Assembly: GCF_002139915.1 (NCBI RefSeq)
Contig: NZ_CP018788.1
Coordinates: 186,001-250,000 of the forward strand
Origin: Campylobacter devanensis
GTDB lineage: Bacteria; Campylobacterota; Campylobacteria; Campylobacterales; Campylobacteraceae
Direction: 5' to 3'
Length of the DNA stretch: 64,000 nucleotides
Shown: in pieces, positions 16,592-25,528 of the stretch
Position numbering within the stretch: the stretch's first letter is position 1
Layout: every line of letters starts with the position of its first letter
Notes under the pieces: model-generated
The model's input: only the letters and a program-made list of their open reading frames with translations
What the model was told of the DNA's origin: nothing
The model's database searches: none
Position numbers and translations under genes: made by a program

Positions 16592-16643
16592 CTTTAAAAT
16601 ATTAAATTATCAAAAATATAGGTGTATTTGCTGCATAATACCG

Positions 16644-16651
16644 CTAAATCG
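16644..16651. repeat. Target site duplication of the transposon, right
   Basis: CTAAATCG, the direct repeat of 10914-10921, immediately outside the right terminal inverted repeat. Confidence 0.85.
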
Positions 16652-16689
16652 AGTAGAAAATTTTTTAAATTTGCTACACGTATACACAT

Positions 16690-16783
16690 ATAGGGAAAAG
16701 TGGTTAAAAAAATTGCCTTCTAATATCGGTGGCAACATAGATGGGTAACTTTTCCCTATGGTAGGGAAAAGTGGGGGAAAAGT
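16690..16783 (+). repeat. 94-bp inverted repeat, right copy
   Basis: Inverted, ungapped match to 6969-7062 with four differences. It carries GGGAAAAGT-type units and the TTTTCCCTA/TAGGGAAAA palindrome; one more TAGGGAAAAGT follows at 16795-16804, next to the stop codon of the integrase gene (16809). It lies 38 bp outside the transposon's target duplication, so the repeat pair predates the transposon. Confidence 0.9.
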
Positions 16784-16808
16784 CCAAAAAAGTTAGGGAA
16801 AAGTAAAA

Positions 16809-18241
16809 TTAAATCCCAAGTGGCTCAATAGAATTTAGATAATCTCCATACCACTGCATTAGCCTAGCTTTTTGTTCTATGGTTGCTTTGTCTCTTTCAT
16901 ATGAGCGTTTTACTGCGTTTAACTCTTTATGAGCTAAAACACTCTCAATTGTTTCTTCGCTTATGCCTAAATTTAAAAGCTCGGCTTTACTTTTAGAGCA
17001 TATAGTTCTAAAAGTAGCTCTAAATCCGTGTGAAGTAGCAATGCCACTATATCTGTTTTTACTACCCAAATTTCTTATAGCTTTGCTTATTGTATCTCTA
17101 TGTAGATGTCCGTTTGCATTAAGGGCTGGAAAGACAAATGGGCTATCAATAATTTTAAACATATGTTGTTCTTCTAATATTTTAAGAGCGTAAGAGATTA
17201 GTGTAACTTCGTGTACTGATTTAGTTTTCATCTGGTTTGCTGGAATAGTCCAAATTTTATTTTCTAAATCTATATCGCTCCATTTAGCGCTAACTGTATT
17301 AAATGGGCGATTAACGCAAAGAATTTGTAAATAGATAGCTCTTTTAGTTGATAAATCAAGCTTATTATCCATCTTTAAATCTATGATAAACTCTTTAATT
17401 TTTTCTTTATCGGTTAAGGCTGGAAGTCTAGTATCTACAAATTTATCAAGCGTAAAGCGACTAGCAGTAGGAAATGCTCTATGTAACTCTTTACTTGGGT
17501 TATAGGTGATATGCTCATCTCTTTGAGCTAAGCTAAAAACCTTATCAATATCATTGATTAAGCGGTGGATTGTCTCTAATCTTGAAGTGCGTGGGTTATT
17601 GGGATTAAAAATAGCATTTAAAACTGCAAAAATATCAGAATATTTTATAGTTTTTATATCTTTATTGCCAAAGCTTGGTAAGATATAGTTTTGGTGTTGT
17701 TTGGTTATTTTAGCGATATAGCTTTGGCTTATACCATTTTTTAATTTTTGCTTGATATATGTGTTAAATAAATTTTTATATAGATATTTTTCATCTTTAC
17801 CCAATATTTTATAGTTTTTATATCTTTATTGCCAAAGCTTGGTAAGATATAGTTTTGGTGTTGTTTGGTTATTTTAGCGATATAGCTTTGGCTTATACCA
17901 TTTTTTAATTTTTGCTTGATATATGTGTTAAATAAATTTTTATATAGATATTTTTCATCTTTACCCATAATTGTATTTATATCTTTACCGCTCTCAAGCT
18001 CTTTTAAAATCTTTAAGGCATCACGCCTAGCTTCAGCTACGCTATAAATGCCTTCTCTAAACTCGCCTATTTTTTTAAATTTATTTCTTTGATATTCTAC
18101 TGAAAAAGTTTTCATACCACTTGGATTAATCCAAATATAAAGCTCTTTTGGATTACCAACTTTCTTTTTGTATTGTTGAGATAATACTTCTAGGTTTCTT
18201 ATATCTTTATCTAGCAAATTTGCCTTTGAGATATTTGCCAT
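16809..18241 (-). pseudogene. Island tyrosine integrase disrupted by a 164-bp tandem duplication
   Basis: N-terminal arm-binding domain (MANISKANLLDKDIRNLEVL), SAM-like core-binding domain (FNTYIKQKLKNGISQSYIAK), and a catalytic domain with LCVNRPFNTVSAKWSDIDL (first Arg), SHGFRATFRTICSK (HxxR) and ESVLAHKELNAVKRSYERD (final His and Tyr). A 164-bp segment is present twice in tandem (17639-17966), and 164 is not a multiple of three, so translation stops at 17741 in the second copy. Removing one copy gives exactly 423 codons, a normal P4-type integrase. A 331-aa C-terminal part could start at TTG 17804 without the arm-binding domain. The gene lies about 180 bp from tRNA-Ala. Confidence 0.9.
17639..17966. 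repeat. Exact 164-bp tandem duplication inside the integrase gene
   Basis: 17639-17802 and 17803-17966 appear identical base for base, and the flanks share only TTACCCA and AATATTTT at the joints. Perfect identity suggests a very recent event or an assembly error. Confidence 0.9.
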
Positions 18242-18423
18242 TCTAATCCTTTTTATAGAAAAACTACGCTAATGATTATCTACTACGCTAATAACTACGC
18301 AATTTATTTGGAAATAATTATATCGTAAAAGAAAACAAAAAGAAAAAAATCCTATAAAAGTGCGATTTTATGAGAGTTAAAAGGAAATAAAAAGAAATAA
18401 AAGAAACTTAAAATAAACTTAAA

Positions 18424-18499
<76 letters not shown>

Positions 18500-18662
18500 A
18501 TTTAAAAAATAGATTGTAATGATACATTTATTTTGCTTATAATTTTATGAAATTTATGAAATTCAATAAATTAGATAAAAATAGATAAAATTTTTTAAAA
18601 TTTAGTAAAATCAAATTAAATTTTAAGGTTTCTTTTGCTATTATTCAATTTCCAAAATTGAT

Positions 18663-18737
18663 GCGGGGATAGCTCAGGGGTAGAGCACAACCTTGCCAAG
18701 GTTGGGGTCGCGAGTTCGAATCTCGTTTCCCGCTCCA
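18663..18737 (+). tRNA. tRNA-Gly (anticodon GCC)
   Basis: 75 nt with acceptor GCGGGGA/TTCCCGC, encoded CCA, anticodon stem CCTT and loop with GCC. First of four plus-strand tRNAs in a cluster. Confidence 0.95.
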
Positions 18738-18743
18738 TATTTA

Positions 18744-18830
18744 GCCCAGGTGGTGGAATGGTAGACACAAGGGACTTAAAATCCCTCGGAAATTACTTCC
18801 GTGCCGGTTCAAGTCCGGCTCTGGGCACCA
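18744..18830 (+). tRNA. tRNA-Leu (anticodon TAA)
   Basis: 87 nt with a long variable arm, acceptor GCCCAGG paired to CTGGGC-type 3' strand, CCA encoded, and TAA in the anticodon loop. Follows tRNA-Gly by 6 bp. Confidence 0.95.
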
Positions 18831-18839
18831 CTAGCATAT

Positions 18840-18913
18840 GGCGACATGGCCAAGTGGTAAGGCAGAAGCCTGCAAAGCTTTTACCCCCAGTTCGAATCTG
18901 GGTGTCGCCTCCA
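18840..18913 (+). tRNA. tRNA-Cys (anticodon GCA)
   Basis: 74 nt with acceptor GGCGACA/TGTCGCC, CCA encoded, and anticodon GCA in the loop of CCTGCAAAG. Confidence 0.95.
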
Positions 18914-18929
18914 TATTTACAGGATTTAT

Positions 18930-19082
18930 ATGCGTTATATATTTTGTGCTTTTATCTTGTTATTATGCGGATGTTCTAATACTTGGCACGGAGTCAAAGA
19001 GGATTCTAAAGATGCCTATGAATGGTCTAAAGAAAAGGTCAATCAAGGTGCTAGCTGGGTAGAACAAAAAACTTCTAAATAA
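18930..19082 (+). CDS. Small lipoprotein between tRNA-Cys and tRNA-Ser
   Basis: 50 aa. Seen: MRYIFCAFILLLCGCSNTW, a lipoprotein signal with lipobox LCGC ending at cysteine 15, then a charged, helical tail (VKEDSKDAYEWSKEKVNQGA). Size and composition resemble entericidin-type small lipoproteins, but I cannot confirm the family. AGGA is 5 bases before the ATG. It lies 16 bp after tRNA-Cys and 7 bp before tRNA-Ser, so it is probably read from the tRNA transcript. Confidence 0.75.
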   Translation: MRYIFCAFILLLCGCSNTWHGVKEDSKDAYEWSKEKVNQGASWVEQKTSK

Positions 19083-19089
19083 TATACTC

Positions 19090-19178
19090 GGGAGATGGCT
19101 GAGTGGTCGAAAGCGGCGGTCTTGAAAACCGTTGAGGTGTGAAAGCCTCCAGGGGTTCGAATCCCTTTCTCCCGGCCA
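19090..19178 (+). tRNA. tRNA-Ser (anticodon TGA)
   Basis: 89 nt with a long variable arm, acceptor CGGGAGA/TCTCCCG, discriminator G, CCA encoded, and TGA in the loop of GGTCTTGAAAACC. Confidence 0.95.
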
Positions 19179-19213
19179 CTTTTTGTAATCTACGCTTTTA
19201 AGGCTCTTTTTTT

Positions 19214-20395
19214 ATGCGAAGCACTACAAAGATCCATGGATTTGCTAAATTTAAATTAATCATTATTTTAGCCTTTATGTCTAGCATTGCACCGCTATCT
19301 ACAGATATGTATCTGCCAGCGCTATTGCATGTTCAAAGTAGCTTTTTAGCTAGTGAGTTTCTTACTCAGCTTAGTCTTGCTAGTTTTTTTATAGCATTTG
19401 CTTTGGGGCAGCTTATCTATGGTCCTTTAAGTGATACATTTGGGCGTAAAACTCCCTTGATAATTGGAATTTTGATATTTATTGCTTCAAGTCTTGGGTG
19501 CGTGCTAGTGGATAATATCTATATTTTTATTACTTTGCGATTTTTTGAAGCGCTTGGCGGTTGTGCTGGTGTGGTGATTGCTAGGGCTATTGTCAATGAT
19601 AGTTTTGATATCAAAGATGCTGCTGGAGTGTATGCTTTAATGATGGTATTTTCATCACTTGCGCCTATGTTATCGCCGACATTTGGCGGGCTTTTGCTTA
19701 GCTATTTTTCGTGGCAAAGTATTTTTGCGGTTCTTTTTATGTTAGGGATTTTGCTACTTGGGTTTATTATTTTTGGACTTAAAGAGACTCAGCCAGTACG
19801 AACTAAATTTTCTCATCAAGCTACTATTGCTAGTTATAAATTTGTCCTAAAAGAGCAGATATTTATACTTTATAGTCTGCTTGGCGCATTTGCTTCGGCG
19901 GTGCTTTTTGCCTATATTACTGGTTCATCTTTTGTATTTATGGGGCATTTTGGCCTTAATGGGACGCAGTATGGGCTTCTTTTTGGTATTAATGCACTTG
20001 GATTTGTGCTATTTGCTAATATTAATGCTAGGCTTACTAGAAATTTTGATTGTCAAAATTTGCTTAAATTTGCCCTATTTATAATGCTTGGAGCGCTTGT
20101 AGTAGTAAGCATTGGAGCGCTTTTAGGGCTTGGATTTTGGATTTTTGAGGCTGGAATTTTTGTAGCTATTAGTATGCTTGGATTTATTTTGCCAAATGCT
20201 ACAACATTAGCAATGGCAAGATTTACAGACCACTCTGGTACCGCCTCAGCTGTGCTTGGGACTATGCAGTTTGGATTAGCTGGGGTAATTGCTTTTGGGG
20301 TTGGAGCGCTTGGGGCAAATACTCCGTTATTTCTAGCTCTAGTAATGTTAGTACCGTGTGCTTTAGCAGTTATTTTACGCTTTAAAACAATATAG
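19214..20395 (+). CDS. MFS multidrug exporter, Bcr/CflA type
   Basis: 393 aa with about 12 hydrophobic helices. Seen: an N-terminal APLSTDMYLPALLHVQ, typical of the Bcr/CflA drug:H+ antiporters, and the MFS loop motif GPLSDTFGRKTPL after helix 2. It likely exports drugs or small metabolites across the inner membrane by proton exchange; the substrate is unknown. It stands alone between the tRNA cluster and a strong bidirectional terminator at 20398-20431 shared with thyX. Confidence 0.9.
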   Translation: MRSTTKIHGFAKFKLIIILAFMSSIAPLSTDMYLPALLHVQSSFLASEFLTQLSLASFFIAFALGQLIYGPLSDTFGRKTPLIIGILIFIASSLGCVLVDNIYIFITLRFFEALGGCAGVVIARAIVNDSFDIKDAAGVYALMMVFSSLAPMLSPTFGGLLLSYFSWQSIFAVLFMLGILLLGFIIFGLKETQPVRTKFSHQATIASYKFVLKEQIFILYSLLGAFASAVLFAYITGSSFVFMGHFGLNGTQYGLLFGINALGFVLFANINARLTRNFDCQNLLKFALFIMLGALVVVSIGALLGLGFWIFEAGIFVAISMLGFILPNATTLAMARFTDHSGTASAVLGTMQFGLAGVIAFGVGALGANTPLFLALVMLVPCALAVILRFKTI

Positions 20396-20397
20396 CT

Positions 20398-20431
20398 AAT
20401 ATAGATTTTAGCTCTTACTAAAATCTATATT
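20398..20431. terminator. Bidirectional terminator between the MFS gene and thyX
   Basis: Perfect 14-bp stem AATATAGATTTTAG/CTAAAATCTATATT with a CTCTTA loop, 3 bp after the MFS stop and 3 bp after the thyX stop on the other strand. Confidence 0.85.
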
Positions 20432-20434
20432 ATT

Positions 20435-21052
20435 TTAATCTTTATATACACACTCAGCAAAGATAAATTTATGCTCATTAGGGAGTGCATTATATATTGC
20501 ATTTGCTAGATTTCGAATTTCCCAAAGGGCGCTTTTAGAACTTCTTAAGGTTATGAAATTTTGTAAGCTTCTAGCGTTTATACTCCAGCTTAATTCTGTT
20601 TTATAGCTCTCTGGAAGGCAGTATTTGGCTATATCTAAGCTTGTGTTTTGGTTTAGAATTTGGCGTAAGTTTTCAAGTGCGTTTATGCTTGCGTTATCTA
20701 CAAATTCATTGCCAGTTAGCACTATATATCTACTTGCGTTATCAAAGTCATTAGGCTTAAACTCGCTTTCGTTTTTTAGCTCTTTTAATGTGTAGCGCGT
20801 GCTTTTTACGCTTAGGCTAGCTATGCGGTGGCGAGCTAACTCTTGGAGGCAAGCTCTGCTAATGCCTTTTATATAAAAGTTATAAAATAGATGCTCTAGC
20901 GTGCTTGCGTGTTTGAGTTGATTGCCTACTCTATCGATTAAAGCTAGATCTATTTCGCCGCCATTATCGCCTTTATCGAAGCTTTGCCAGCAGGTACGAA
21001 TAGCGTTAGAACAAACCCATAGTGGCGTGTGATTTAGCAGTGTTACTTCCAT
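20435..21052 (-). CDS. thyX: Flavin-dependent thymidylate synthase
   Basis: 205 aa. ThyX makes dTMP from dUMP using methylenetetrahydrofolate, FAD and NADPH. Seen: the signature RHRIASLSVKSTRY at residues 74-87 (RHR with S84 and RY), STLEHLFYNFYIKGISRA upstream of it, and INARSLQNFITLRSS near the end, which forms the FAD/dUMP site. Length is normal. It follows the nitroreductase gene by 9 bp, so the two are probably cotranscribed. Campylobacter uses ThyX in place of ThyA. Confidence 0.95.
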   Translation of the reverse strand: MEVTLLNHTPLWVCSNAIRTCWQSFDKGDNGGEIDLALIDRVGNQLKHASTLEHLFYNFYIKGISRACLQELARHRIASLSVKSTRYTLKELKNESEFKPNDFDNASRYIVLTGNEFVDNASINALENLRQILNQNTSLDIAKYCLPESYKTELSWSINARSLQNFITLRSSKSALWEIRNLANAIYNALPNEHKFIFAECVYKD

Positions 21053-21061
21053 TTTTTGCCC

Positions 21062-21661
21062 TTATTTATAGATTACTACTTGTTCTAAACTTTGGCGAAT
21101 TTTAGCTGGTGCTTCTTCATCGCTATATCCTAAAGCAATTACAAGAACAGGTCTAAAATTCTCTCCTAAATTTACAAAATCATTTAATTTATTTGCATCA
21201 AAACCAGCTACAATGCAGCTTTTAATACCTAGACTTTGAGCGATATTGACCATATTAGCACTTGCCATATAGCATTGTAGTGATGCGTAGTGCATTAGTT
21301 CTTCATCGGTTTGCGGGTTAAACCTTGCTGCGAAGTGATCAAGGGCTTTTTGAAGTCTCTCAGGAGTGCGTGGTTTGCGATCTACTTGAGTTCTTATAAA
21401 ATCACAACCCTCTTTTAGATCGTTGCGTGCGATGATGATTATAGCGTGGCTACATCCGCTTACTTGGGCTTGATTATTACAGATTTGCCCTAATTCTTTT
21501 AAATCGTTTTCTTTGCTAACAACCATAAATTTCCACGGTTCCAAACCGCATGAGCTAGGACTTAATCTAGTAAGATCTAAAATTTCGTTTATAGTCTCTT
21601 GATTAATTTTTTGGCCATTAAATTCTCTACATGAATAGCGTTCTTGCATTATTTTCTTCAT
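21062..21661 (-). CDS. Nitroreductase-family FMN oxidoreductase
   Basis: 199 aa. Seen: an RYSCREF start, TRLSPSSCGLEPWKFMVV (FMN-binding turn), then ALDHFAARFNPQ, MASANMVNIAQSLGIKSC and VIALGYSDEEAP at the C-terminus, all in the usual order for NfsB/RdxA-type enzymes. These reduce nitro compounds or quinones with NAD(P)H. The physiological substrate cannot be told. It is upstream of and close to thyX. GGAAAA lies before the ATG. Confidence 0.88.
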   Translation of the reverse strand: MKKIMQERYSCREFNGQKINQETINEILDLTRLSPSSCGLEPWKFMVVSKENDLKELGQICNNQAQVSGCSHAIIIIARNDLKEGCDFIRTQVDRKPRTPERLQKALDHFAARFNPQTDEELMHYASLQCYMASANMVNIAQSLGIKSCIVAGFDANKLNDFVNLGENFRPVLVIALGYSDEEAPAKIRQSLEQVVIYK

Positions 21662-21849
21662 TGTTTTTTCCTTTTTGGTTTGTGCTGATTTTGATTTGAA
21701 TTTTGTAGATTATAGCGGTATTTTATCAATAGTTGGTGAATTTGGGTTAATGGATTAAACTCTAATATTTTTGTATAAATTTACTATTGCGAGCTAGATA
21801 CATAATAATCAAAGATTTTACTATTTGATTATATAATAAATTAAAAGTC

Positions 21850-21888
21850 AAATTAAGCAGTAGATCTATAAGATTAACTGCTTAATTT
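21850..21888 (-). terminator. Terminator of typA
   Basis: Perfect 12-bp stem AAATTAAGCAGT/ACTGCTTAATTT with a 15-base loop, 60 bp downstream of the typA stop, followed on the minus strand by a T-rich stretch. The 286-bp gap around it holds no gene. Confidence 0.65.
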
Positions 21889-21947
21889 AGTTAAGAATTT
21901 AACAAGATATTTAGATAAATGCAACTAATAAATCAACCTAAATTTAT

Positions 21948-23774
21948 CTATTTTTTTGCCATTCTTTTGCGTACTGTTGGGTCTAAGTAGCGTTTTCTTA
22001 CTCTAATATTTATTGGAGTAACTTCTACTAATTCATCTTCTTCAATCCACTCTAAAGCACGCTCTAAGCTTAGTTTGCGTGGTGGGACTAGCTTGATTGC
22101 GTCATCGCTTCCGCTAGCTCTTACATTGGTTAGATTTTTACCTTTAATTGGATTTACATCCAAATCATTTGGTCTGCTATGTTCGCCAATAATCATACCT
22201 ACATAAACTTTTGTTTGCGGATCGCAAAATAGCACCCCACGATCTTGGAGATTAAATAAAGAATAGGCTAGAGCCACGCCATTTTCCATGCTTACTAACG
22301 CACCATTGCTTCTATGTTCAACTGTGCCAGTAAGTGGTCTAAACTCTAAAAAGCTGTGATTCATAACACCTTCGCCTTTTGTATCGGTCAAAAATTGACT
22401 TCTAAAGCCGATAAGCCCACGAGCTGGAATCTCAAATTCGATTCTAGTTTGACCATCGCCAGTAGGATTCATACTAACCATCTCAGCTTTTCTTTTGCCA
22501 AGTTTTTCAATTACTGCTCCAGTACAATCATCTGGTGCATCTATTACAAGTAGCTCAAATGGCTCACATTTTACTCCATCGATCTCTTTTATAATTACTT
22601 CTGGCCTACCAAGACAGAACTCAAAGCCCTCTCTTCTCATATTTTCAGCTAGAATTGTAATTTGTAATTCACCACGACCGCTTACTTTAAATTTACCTTC
22701 GCCTATATTTTCATATTTCATAGCGATATTGGTTTTCATCTCGCTCTCTAGGCGTTCATCAAGTTTATTTGATGTTACATATTTACCCTCTGTACCTGAT
22801 AGCGGGCCATCATTTACGCTAAATACTACGCTTAAAGTTGGCTCTTCTATATGAAGTGGATCAAGTGGCATTGGTGAGTTAGGATCTACTACGCTATCTC
22901 CTACATCAAGAGCATCAAATCCGGCAATTGCTACGATATCTCCGCTACTTGCTGTATCTATATCTGTGCGTTCAAGTCCTAAAAATCCAATAAGTTTGCT
23001 AATTCTACCTGTGGTTTTGCTACCATCTGCTTTAGCTAGCATTACATTTTGGTTTTTGCTAATTGTGCCATTAAAAATTCTTGCAATACCGATTTTACCT
23101 ACATAATTATCATAATCTAGTGTGAAAACTTGAAGTTGTAGTGGATTTTCATCTTTGCCACTTGGAGCTGGAACATGATTTATAATAGTTTCAAATAAAG
23201 GCTCCATATCGGTATTTTCATCTTCTAGCTTATGTTTAGCATAGCCATTTTTTGCTGCAGCATATACGATTGGGAATTCAAGCTGTTCATCATTGGCATC
23301 AAGTGCAACAAATAGATCAAAAATCTCATTGATAACTCTATCAGGATCGCCAGCTGGTTTATCGATTTTATTTACTACAACGATTGGGCGAAGACCTAAA
23401 GATAGGGCTTTTTTTACAACGAATTTGGTTTGTGGCATTACGCCTTCTTGTGCATCTACAAGAAGTAAAACTCCATCAACCATCTTTAAAACACGCTCAA
23501 CCTCACCACCAAAGTCGGCGTGTCCTGGAGTGTCGATGATATTGATTTTATAATCTTTATAGCGAATAGCTGTATTTTTGCTAAGAATTGTGATACCACG
23601 CTCACGCTCGATATCATTGCTATCCATAACTCTTTCACCTATATTTTGGTGTTCTGTAAATGTGCCTGATTGTTTAAGTAGCTCATCTACCATTGTTGTT
23701 TTACCGTGGTCAACGTGTGCGATGACGGCGATATTTCTGATATTTTCCACTAGATTTTCCTTAAATATTTTCAA
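21948..23774 (-). CDS. typA: Ribosome-binding translational GTPase TypA/BipA
   Basis: 608 aa, the usual length. Seen: G1 AHVDHGKTT at about 19-27, switch [16 protein letters not shown], an EF-G-like domain III, and the BipA-specific C-terminal domain ending [16 protein letters not shown]. It binds the 70S ribosome at the EF-G site and aids 50S assembly and stress or cold adaptation. It is a single gene with a TATAAT box at 23788-23793. Confidence 0.97.
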   Translation of the reverse strand: MKIFKENLVENIRNIAVIAHVDHGKTTMVDELLKQSGTFTEHQNIGERVMDSNDIERERGITILSKNTAIRYKDYKINIIDTPGHADFGGEVERVLKMVDGVLLLVDAQEGVMPQTKFVVKKALSLGLRPIVVVNKIDKPAGDPDRVINEIFDLFVALDANDEQLEFPIVYAAAKNGYAKHKLEDENTDMEPLFETIINHVPAPSGKDENPLQLQVFTLDYDNYVGKIGIARIFNGTISKNQNVMLAKADGSKTTGRISKLIGFLGLERTDIDTASSGDIVAIAGFDALDVGDSVVDPNSPMPLDPLHIEEPTLSVVFSVNDGPLSGTEGKYVTSNKLDERLESEMKTNIAMKYENIGEGKFKVSGRGELQITILAENMRREGFEFCLGRPEVIIKEIDGVKCEPFELLVIDAPDDCTGAVIEKLGKRKAEMVSMNPTGDGQTRIEFEIPARGLIGFRSQFLTDTKGEGVMNHSFLEFRPLTGTVEHRSNGALVSMENGVALAYSLFNLQDRGVLFCDPQTKVYVGMIIGEHSRPNDLDVNPIKGKNLTNVRASGSDDAIKLVPPRKLSLERALEWIEEDELVEVTPINIRVRKRYLDPTVRKRMAKK

Positions 23775-23787
23775 ATTTTTAGGGGCG

Positions 23788-23793
23788 ATTATA
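23788..23793 (-). promoter_or_regulatory. -10 box of typA
   Basis: Minus-strand TATAAT 14 bp before the typA ATG, implying a very short leader. Confidence 0.5.
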
Positions 23794-23850
23794 TCTAAAA
23801 GTTGCTAAATTTGCTTTGAATTTAATAAAGATAATATAAAGCCTAAAATT

Positions 23851-23866
23851 TGGAATAGAATTTGCT
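23851..23866 (+). promoter_or_regulatory. Sigma-54 promoter of fliK
   Basis: TGGAATAGAATTTGCT: GG at 23852-23853 and GC at 23864-23865 are separated by exactly 10 bases, the -24/-12 rule. It lies about 35 bp before the fliK start, as expected for middle-class flagellar genes under RpoN/FlgR in Campylobacter. Confidence 0.8.
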
Positions 23867-23900
23867 ATATAAGGCCAAAATTCTTAAACTAGGATAGCAA

Positions 23901-25472
23901 ATGCAAGGTTTAAACGAAGCGCTATTAAGCTCAAGTAATTCCACTCAAGTCCAAAGCAAACCTGTTAAAACTGAACAAAATGAAGGCAATGATAGCTTTT
24001 ATAAAATGATTGAAAATAGCGTAAAAGAGTATGAAGATTCTAAAGCTTCACAAAACTCTCAAGAAAATAATCAATCAAAATCGCAAGAACAAAGCACCAA
24101 TCAAACCACACAAGGCTCTAGTACAAACTCTAGCGATAAAACTGCTCAAAACTCTAATCAAACAAATAGCGCTAAAACCGATAGCTCACAAAGCGATAAA
24201 ATGGTTCAAAATAGCACTTCAAATTCAGCCCAAAGTAGTCAAAATACAGATGAGATTATGCTAGAAAATGCTGATTTTATAACGCTTTTAAGCCTTTTAG
24301 AAGCTAGTGATGGTAGCACTAAAACAGGCGCTAATCTGCTAAGTTCAAGCTTAAATAAATTCTTAGCTACTGAACAAAATATCAAAGAGCTAAAAGGGGC
24401 TAAAAATCTGCAAGAATTGCTAAATTTAAGTGAAAAATTTGGCCTAGGTCTAAGCAAAATAAAAATCTCAAAAGATGGTCTTGAAGCACTAAAAAATGAG
24501 TTTAAAAACCTAAATGCTAAAGGGTTTTTTAATCAAATTACAGCACTAAATCAAGCTATTGATTTAAATGTAATTACTAAAAAAGATATAGAAAAGGCAC
24601 TTCAAAAAACACAAAAAGATGATAAAAGTGTCTTAAGCAAACTAATGCAAGGTCAAAGTGTAGAACTAAGCGATGATATAAATTCAGTCAAAAAGCTACA
24701 TCCAGAAGCTAAAATCGATACTCAAAAAATCACCCAAAAGCTTGCTCAAACTGCTGAGCAAAAGCTAAATCAACCTTTTGAGCTAAATAAAGAGATTAAA
24801 GATACTAAAACTACTACAACAACTACACCAAATGCTACAAAATCTCAAAGCATATCTAGCATTGATGATTATTTAGCAAATATTATGCAACGAGCAATGA
24901 AAGAAAGTAGCGAACAAAGTGCCAAAGCGGCTATGGCAGCTACTACTGATTTAGCTAGTAGCAGTGTAGAGACAAGTTTAAGTGAACAAACCACTCAGGG
25001 CATAGAGCCAACTAGCCAAACAAATTCTCAGGTAAAAGATATTGTAAATAGTGCTAAATTAAATGCTAAAGAGTTAAATTTAAGACAGGTTTTTGATAAT
25101 TTTACAACTCAGCTTCAAGAAAAAATTAGCGAATACAAGCCGCCAATTACAAGATTTCACCTAACGCTAAATCCAGGAAATTTAGGCGAAGTCGAGATTA
25201 CTCTAATTAATCGTGGCTCAAATTTGCATATAAATTTTAACTCCAACAATCAAACTATGCAGCTATTTATGCAAAACCAGGCTGAATTTAGAACCAGCCT
25301 TGTAAATATGGGTTTTAGTGAGTTATCAATGAGCTTTAATGATAATGCTAATAAAGAACAAAGCCAAGGTCAAAATAAAAAGGCAAAATTTGTTAGTGAA
25401 GATAGCGAGCTAACAGAAATAGCTCAAAATGAAGAGAGTGTTTTAGAAGTAATACTACCAAAGTATTTCTAA
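23901..25472 (+). CDS. fliK: Flagellar hook-length control protein
   Basis: 523 aa. The N-terminal two thirds are low-complexity (Ser, Gln, Asn, Thr) with helical patches, as usual for the secreted ruler domain. The C-terminal domain carries RFHLTLNPGNLGEVEITL at about 421-438, followed by NNQTMQLFMQNQAEFRTSL, the Flg_hook domain that contacts FlhB to switch export specificity. It heads a flagellar cluster with flgD and flgE, matching the C. jejuni Cj0041-Cj0043 order, and has its own sigma-54 promoter. Confidence 0.93.
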   Translation: MQGLNEALLSSSNSTQVQSKPVKTEQNEGNDSFYKMIENSVKEYEDSKASQNSQENNQSKSQEQSTNQTTQGSSTNSSDKTAQNSNQTNSAKTDSSQSDKMVQNSTSNSAQSSQNTDEIMLENADFITLLSLLEASDGSTKTGANLLSSSLNKFLATEQNIKELKGAKNLQELLNLSEKFGLGLSKIKISKDGLEALKNEFKNLNAKGFFNQITALNQAIDLNVITKKDIEKALQKTQKDDKSVLSKLMQGQSVELSDDINSVKKLHPEAKIDTQKITQKLAQTAEQKLNQPFELNKEIKDTKTTTTTTPNATKSQSISSIDDYLANIMQRAMKESSEQSAKAAMAATTDLASSSVETSLSEQTTQGIEPTSQTNSQVKDIVNSAKLNAKELNLRQVFDNFTTQLQEKISEYKPPITRFHLTLNPGNLGEVEITLINRGSNLHINFNSNNQTMQLFMQNQAEFRTSLVNMGFSELSMSFNDNANKEQSQGQNKKAKFVSEDSELTEIAQNEESVLEVILPKYF

Positions 25473-25475
25473 ATT

Positions 25476-25491
25476 TGGAATGCAAATTGCT
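25476..25491 (+). promoter_or_regulatory. Sigma-54 promoter of flgD-flgE
   Basis: TGGAATGCAAATTGCT with GG and GC exactly 10 bases apart, directly after the fliK stop and about 38 bp before flgD. Confidence 0.85.
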
Positions 25492-25528
25492 TTAAAGTAA
25501 AAATGTAAGAAAAAATTAGGAGAGCATC

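Larger units (their letters stand above)
10922..16643. mobile_element. IS1595-family transposon carrying a restriction-modification system
   Basis: The ends are CGGTATTATGTAGCAA at 10922 and the inverted CGGTATTATGCAGCAA ending at 16643 (15 of 16 match). The element is flanked by a perfect 8-bp direct repeat CTAAATCG at 10914-10921 and 16644-16651. An 8-bp target duplication is the rule for the IS1595 family, and the transposase inside (12479 to 11435) belongs to that family. Passengers: a 141-aa gene at the left, and an HTH gene, a fused methyltransferase and an HNH endonuclease at the right. It is 5722 bp in total and sits inside the tRNA-Ala island. Confidence 0.85.

Noticed and set aside
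16554-16748. 64-aa ORF after the HNH endonuclease gene
   Set aside because: It overlaps the transposon end, the target duplication and the 94-bp repeat, and has no ribosome site; it is a chance frame.
16809-17804. The 331-aa frame as a complete, functional integrase
   Set aside because: It lacks the N-terminal arm-binding domain and starts at a TTG inside the duplicated segment; it is the 3' part of a broken gene.
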